This document shows, piece by piece, positions 58,771-64,000 of a stretch of DNA of 64,000 bases. The notes beneath the pieces were generated by a model, which searched no databases, was not told the DNA's origin, and saw only the letters and a program-made list of their open reading frames with translations. Numbering within the stretch: the first letter of the stretch is position 1; every line of letters starts with the position of its first letter. The stretch covers positions 103,194,343 through 103,258,342 of the forward strand of contig OX393550.1 of the NCBI GenBank assembly GCA_947650365.1, in the 5' to 3' direction. This DNA is from Chamaelirium japonicum (lineage: Eukaryota > Streptophyta > Magnoliopsida > Liliales > Melanthiaceae). The translations under genes and the position numbers were made by a program.

Positions 58771-59439
58771 ACTATGATAAAATTTTGCTTTGTTTCCATT
58801 TTCGACTTTGGATGTGGTAGGTGGTGGATTGCCTCTGAACTTCGAAACGATGGCAGGTAAGTTTTGGGTGGGGGACGAGCAGCTAGTCATTCAACTCCAA
58901 GCAAGGTCCGGGGCTAGAGAGAGAATTGGGCAGGTATATATACAATTCTTATGCTTTAGTCTTTTTTTTTTTAAAAAAAAACTTAAATGGTGGCTGGTAG
59001 GACTGCCCACGTGTAATATATGCCATGAATCCTACCTGTAATGTTTTTATCCCGCAAGATATTACATGTTTGTAGTTTGTCCTTGTGTTGTATTGTTTAT
59101 GTGGTGTTACTAGATGATTTGATGTTATCAACGGCCGAGATCCTCTGTTTTGGGTTACACCGAGTATTCCTGATGTTGAATTGAGCTGTTGAAGATTTTC
59201 TACGTGGTGTCGTCGACCACCGAAGGCATGAGTTAGCCTGGCTTGATCGACGGAATTTTGTGTTGTATCGTTCTGAAGTAACCGACCTCTGCATCACGAG
59301 ACCTTCAACTTGTCAACACAGTAGTTGGTTCCATGGTAACGGGTAAGAGTCATGTCTTTGGGTTGGAGCTTCATTGAGTGGGACTCGTCTGGCTGGGCTG
59401 GACCGGATCAACTTGAGCCTGGGACGAGCCACGACAACA
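58771..59439. other. 3' flank of the helicase gene
   Basis: No gene recognised. A GCAGGTAAG donor-like sequence at about 58853-58861 follows a short open stretch, but there is no matching exon. Confidence 0.35.
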
Positions 59440-59909
59440 GCGTCCAGAGACCAGGCATGGTGTGAGTTCACTCATGATCATCACAAGGAGCTCGTAAGTG
59501 GGGGGCATTTTGTCTAGAGGGAAGCACAGAAACGGAGAGAGAGAGAGAGAGGGACCGATTTGGACCGAAAAATAAATAAAAGGAAAAATTTTATTCATAC
59601 CCCAAAAATCTGTAACTAGCCACCATTTCCCACCTGTTTCACAATAACTTATTCAAAAAATTCAAAATGTCATTTATACCCTTATCTTTTATACCACATC
59701 TAACTAGATCCTAAAATAAAACCTTTGGGCACAAACTGCAACTGGAAAGGAATTGAGCAGTGGTGACAGTATGGCTCGAATATCTTACTTTCCCCGATCT
59801 GATTTCTTTATAGATGGCAACAGGGCTCGAAGATTTCACTTTTTCTGATCGGATTCCTTCATACGAGATCTAACCCCTCTAGGCTCTAGCAATGGGGAAA
59901 GAAGAGGGA

Positions 59910-60076
<167 letters not shown>

Positions 60077-60175
60077 GTCCAGAGACCAGGCATGGTGTGA
60101 TTTCACTCATGATGATCATTACAAGGGAGCTCGTTAGTGGGGGGCATTTTGTCGAGAGGGAAGCACAGAAATGGG

Positions 60176-60178
<3 letters not shown>

Positions 60179-60252
<74 letters not shown>
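60179..60252. repeat. (GA)n microsatellite, about 37 repeats
   Basis: Purine run in unit B, complementary to the CT tract about 100 bp to its left, so the two can pair as a long hairpin. Confidence 0.97.
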
Positions 60253-60259
<7 letters not shown>

Positions 60260-60893
60260 AATTATAGGGACCGATTTGGAACCGAAAAATAAAAAAAGGG
60301 CAAATTTTATTCATACCCCAAAAATCTGTGACAAGCCCCCATTTCCCACCTGGTTGACAATAACTTACTCAAAAAATTTAAAATGTCATTTATACCCTTA
60401 TATATCACATCCAACTAGACCGGGCATCGACTGCAATTGGAAAGGTACTGAGCAGTGGTGACAGTATAGCTCGAATATCTTACTTCCCCCGATCGGATTC
60501 CTTTATAGATGACAGTAGGGCTCGAAGATCCTACTTTTTTCGATTGGATTTCTCCATATGAGATCTAACCCCTCTAGGCTCGAGCAATGGGGAAAGAAGA
60601 GGGACATATCTCTCTCTCTCTCTCTCTAGCCATCAATGAATGGCAGATGATCAAAATAATCCTCCTCAAGTTCCTATACTCATGGAGCTTCAACATCGGA
60701 ATGGAATGGGGTATTATCAAGTTGAGGCAGGCCATATAATCGGGGTGTATACAACATGGGGTGTAAAAGGAAAGGATATTTTTAAAATAGGAATGGGGTA
60801 TGATAAAAAAAAAAGAAGGGTGGTGCTCAAGTTTGTTAGAAGTGGGGGCTAATTACAGATTTTTGGGGTATGAATAAATTTTTTTTAAAAAAA

Positions 60894-61384
60894 GTTATTT
60901 TGACTTTGACCCCCAAATTTTATCTTGAATTAGACTTTACCCCCATATTTCATTAATTAGACTTTACCCCCCAAAACTAACTGTTCCGTCAGCTCACCAT
61001 TAAGAGAAAGGGTGACTCGACGGAAAAGAAATAAAGTTCGGGTTATTTTGATTTTGCCCTCTAAAATTTGCCTTGAATTAGACTTTACCCCCCATGTTTT
61101 CATTAATTAGACTTTACACCCCAAAACTAACTGTTCCGTCAGCTCACCATCTAAGAGAAAGGGTGAGCTGACGGGAAAAGAAATAAAGTTTTGAGGCGTG
61201 AGCTGATGGAACAGTTAGTTTTGGGGGGTAAAGTCTAATTAATGAAAATATGGGGGTAAAGTCTAATTCAAGGCAAAATTTGGGGGGCAAAGTCAAAACA
61301 ATGGGGGATGAGCTGACGGAACTGTTAGTTTTGGGGGGTAAAGTCTAATTCAAGGCAAAATATGGATGGCAAAGTCAAAATAAC
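60894..61384. repeat. foldback element with internally repeated modules
   Basis: The outer ends GTTATTTTGACTTTG and CAAAGTCAAAATAAC are perfect inverted repeats. Inside, modules such as TTGAATTAGACTTTACCCCC, AACTAACTGTTCCGTCAGCT and their complements recur several times on both sides of a centre near 61190. Non-coding, with MITE-like or foldback structure. No flanking duplication assigned. Confidence 0.75.
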
Positions 61385-61530
61385 CCAAAAAAAAACATAC
61401 GGGGGTTACTACTTTTATACGATGATTCCTTAAATAATCGATTATTGGCTATGTAACCTTTATCAAATAAATGTATTATCTTGCGTGGCGAATGCCATAT
61501 GAGAATCAATCCTACTATGAAATACAAACA

Positions 61531-61640
61531 AGAAGCGCTATTTAGTTGGTAAGGGATACACAACTTGTGGTCTTGGTCAAGGGTTCGAATAAATTCTATA
61601 GTCGCGGACCTCCCTCTCATCTTTATTAAAAATCAAGGCA
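61531..61640 (+). repeat. tRNA-derived SINE-like fragment
   Basis: An A-box-like CTATTTAGTTGG (61538-61549) and a B box GGGTTCGAAT (61581-61590) lie about 32 bp apart, as in tRNA-derived SINEs. No long A tail was identified. Confidence 0.5.
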
Positions 61641-61686
61641 TTTATATTGCACCTATGGCGAGTTTCGATCTTTGGTCTGTTTTATC

Positions 61687-61902
61687 AGGGGCGAATCCAG
61701 GAAACGAACATTGAGGGGGCGAATGTTAGAAAAATCTTTGAGGGGGACAGGATCTTAAATTTGTTAAAAATTCAGGAGAGGCGAACTTATACAATTGTAT
61801 AATTTTAAAATAATCCAAGCTAACAATACTATAATAAGAGGCTCTCTTTCGAATCTAGGGGGGGCGATCGCTCCCACACGCCCCCCCTTGGATCCATCCC
61901 TG
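61687..61902. mobile_element. hAT MITE (CAGGGGCGAATCCA end)
   Basis: Left end CAGGGGCGAATCCA and, in reverse complement, right end CAGGGATGGATCCA. Flanks TGTTTTAT (61679-61686) and TATCTTAT (61903-61910) match at 6 of 8. GGGGGGCGA runs near the right end. 216 bp. Confidence 0.7.
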
Positions 61903-62322
61903 TATCTTATGCCGGTGCACTAACGGGTGATGTACTGACCAGTATGGTGGTTCCTTCAAAAAAAAAAAAAAAAAAAATTAATATCAATAATTCATCTCAA
62001 ACAATAAGAAAATCCCTTTTCTGGGTCTATGTACAAAATAATGTTCTTCTACAAAACGCCAAGATGCCAACGAAACTAAATGACCACAACGACGCCAGAA
62101 TCCCTTCTTTCTTTGTGTAGCTTGCCGTCATATTACAAATCATCTTCATGATTTTGGTGACTGAACTATAAAATGGGAAAAGAGGGAGAGAAAAAAAACT
62201 GCTCTTTCTGTCTTCGATGGATGTCAACACCGTCCGAAATCACATAGGCGACCACTGCCATCCCCAAGCAACATGCTTGGCTGCTTACCGATGGCTCACT
62301 ATCATGAAGCAATGCGATTGGC

Positions 62323-62324
<2 letters not shown>

Positions 62325-62412
<88 letters not shown>
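62325..62412. repeat. (GA)n microsatellite, about 44 repeats
   Basis: Uninterrupted GA run. A second short GA-rich patch lies at 62573-62612. Confidence 0.97.
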
Positions 62413-62414
<2 letters not shown>

Positions 62415-62786
62415 CCCACCATCCCCCAACTTTTTTTCTTTTGTTTTTCTGTTTTAGTGGAATGGTTGGTTTTTAATGTAGGCGTTTTTGAATGGAACGC
62501 ATCGCACCGAAAAAAAATATCAACACGGGAGAGAAGACTTTGTTTTAGTATACTAATTCCCACTCCACATGTGTGAGAGAGAGAGAGAGAGAAAAAGAAA
62601 GAGAGAGAAAGAGATGGGGGAGAGAGAAGGGGGATGGAGAGGCCGCCACATGGCACCAGAAGGCCTCATCTTCATAAGTAAAGTATCGACATTAGATTAT
62701 CTTAATTTCAATTATCTAACTTACCAAAAAAAAATATATTAGATTATCCTCCATCTATATTTTTGAAATGGGTTTTTCAATCCTCA

Positions 62787-62897
62787 TGTGGCACATGATC
62801 ATAGCCGTCCCTTTGCCTGCTAGTGCATGGAGCTCGTTGGATGAATCGCACTCAGTCCCACTAGTAGGCAAAGGAACGACTATAATCATGTTCCACA
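62787..62897. repeat. 111-nt hairpin with 39-bp arms
   Basis: Left arm TGTGGCACATGATCATAGCC onward pairs with right arm 62859-62897 (CACTAGTAGGCAAAGG onward) with only a few mismatches around a ~33-nt loop. It has the size of a plant miRNA precursor or a small foldback MITE, and no terminal duplication is seen. Confidence 0.6.
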
Positions 62898-63000
62898 TTA
62901 GTATGGCCCGATCTTGATGGAAAACAGGATGATCGGATAGTATTTTTCCTTTCGGAAGGAGAGTTATTTTGTTCCAACCTCCTTTAGGGAGGTTGGGAAG

Positions 63001-63320
63001 TTTTTTTTTTTAATGGTAGACACACAACTTACAAACCAGCTACATCACCTTGGCTACAACACCAACTTCCTTTGAGGCCTAAGAGAGAAACGTAACCAGA
63101 TATCATCTTGACAGATCACACGCAGGCCATGAGGGTAAACTTGTTGCCAGACTTTAGGAATCCTTGTTTGCGTAACTAGCCAGCCAGTCAGCAGCAGGGT
63201 TGCCTTCTCTAAAAATATGCTCAATGCGAACTTCAGTGAACTGTGTAAGCATAGACTTGATATCCATGATCAAAGGATGGGAAATGATGGAGTCAATTGA
63301 AGAAGGTAGTTTATTAGTGT
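63001..63320 (-). pseudogene. L1-type LINE 3' end with RNase H-like domain
   Basis: On the minus strand an open stretch includes SIISHPLIMDIKSMLTQF and then VRIEHIFREGNPAADWLASY, the C-terminal RNase H signature of plant L1 LINEs. It ends in a stop and leads to an A run (T on plus, about 63001-63012). The reverse transcriptase is absent, so this is a 5'-truncated insertion. A host RNase H-like fragment is less likely given the A tail. Confidence 0.7.
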
Positions 63321-63487
63321 TGATAATTTACCGAAAATCACTGTAGACACACGAATTTCGCTCGGACCCAAACCCGACTTACGTGTGCCGACGCAGATGC
63401 AAACCCGACACGCGGACCCGACTCGCGCGCACCGATGCGGACCCGGACTCGACTCGCACCTAGCAAAGAGGAGCGGACCCCATGCTT

Positions 63488-63600
63488 CAAGGGGGGCCGG
63501 CCCCTACTAGGGTCCGAACCCCATGGGGCCGGCCCCTACTAGGACCCGAGCCACATGGGGGCCGGCCCTACTAGGACCCGAACCCCATGGGGGGCCGGCC
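63488..63600. repeat. GC-rich ~32-bp tandem repeat
   Basis: Three to four units of CCATGGGGCCGGCCCCTACT followed by AGGACCCGAACC, each with the palindrome GGGGCCGGCCCC. It directly precedes an ~85-bp purine-only tract. Confidence 0.8.
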
Positions 63601-63608
63601 GGCCCTGC

Positions 63609-63697
63609 AAGGAAGGAAAAGAAAAGGAAAGAAAAGAAAAGAAAGAAAAGAAAAGGAAAGAAAAGAAAAGGAAAGAAAAGAAAGAAAAGGAAGGAAA
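63609..63697. repeat. A/G purine tract (GAAAA/GGAAA repeats)
   Basis: Almost pure purine on the plus strand, made of irregular GAAAAG and GGAAAG units. It gives spurious Lys/Glu-rich and Phe/Ser-rich open frames. Confidence 0.9.
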
Positions 63698-63699
63698 TA

Positions 63700-64000
63700 C
63701 CGCCATGCGCGGGGGGAGGTTGCGTATGACGTCTGCACACACGCAGATCTGCGCCGATCCCTCGATTCGACGCACAAGACGAAGCGCCCGATCGCCATCG
63801 ATTTCGTGTGCCAAATCCAGCCATAATTGCCTCGCCAGAAAAGGAAAACAAATAAACGTTATTCCCCTCATCAATGGATGAATAAATCCAGGATAATTAT
63901 GAGAGAGATACAAAAGAGATTTAAAATTAAAAAGTTCCCATATCTCTCTCCCCACCCCTTTGCCTATAAATAGAGGGGGTGGGTCAATGAAGAAGAGGTC
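63700..64000 (+). promoter_or_regulatory. possible promoter at the window end
   Basis: CTATAAATAGAGG at about 63963-63975 is a good TATA-type element reading toward the right edge, so a transcription unit, or the LTR of an element, may begin just beyond the window. Repeated CGGACCCGACTCGC-like sequence upstream (63360-63480) would fit an LTR. Undecided. Confidence 0.35.

Noticed and set aside
60640-60852. 70-codon open frame
   Set aside because: No recognised family, no splice partners, and it lies between microsatellites and a foldback; probably chance.

Overview
The window is nuclear DNA from a flowering plant. It has intron-containing genes with plant-type splice sites, plant gene families (a GT17 glycosyltransferase, a mitochondrial DEAD-box RNA helicase of the RH9/RH53 type, a plant renalase-like oxidoreductase) and many plant transposons (hAT, Mutator-like, Tourist/Harbinger, L1-type LINE, tRNA-derived SINE, Ty1/copia and Ty3/gypsy fossils). 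Intron sizes of 5 to 17.5 kb suggest a fairly large genome. I cannot place the lineage more closely from sequence alone.

Layout. 1-200: possible partial exon of an unrecognised gene. 1.7-2.8 kb: single-exon GT17 glycosyltransferase, minus strand. 3.1-14 kb: transposon-rich spacer with a ~1.95-kb tandem duplication, one copy of which holds a Ty1/copia fossil, plus several MITEs. 14.475-41.915 kb: one renalase-like FAD oxidoreductase gene on the minus strand, nine coding exons (384 codons) spread over 27.4 kb. Its third intron (17.5 kb) holds two 4.9-kb hAT transposons in opposite orientation, each with its own perfect 8-bp target duplication. 41.9-45.7 kb: the spacer between two divergently transcribed genes, with a Ty3/gypsy gag-protease fossil. 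45.666-58.093 kb: DEAD-box helicase gene, plus strand, seven coding exons (673 codons), with an 8.4-kb first intron full of hAT derivatives and a glycine-rich tail encoded partly by a 42-bp minisatellite. 58.1-64 kb: hAT MITEs, duplicated (CT)n/(GA)n tracts, a foldback element, a LINE 3' end and a GC-rich repeat beside a purine tract.

The three host genes are not an operon or an obvious functional cluster. The helicase is expected to act in mitochondrial RNA splicing, the GT17 enzyme in Golgi N-glycan processing, and the renalase-like protein as a flavin-dependent oxidoreductase of unclear substrate. The most notable architecture is the inverted hAT pair inside a transcribed intron. The host pre-mRNA would carry two ~4.9-kb complementary arms separated by 924 nt, the layout expected of a natural hairpin-RNA source that could silence its own transposon family. 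That role is inference. The insertion structure, termini and target duplications are read directly from the sequence.
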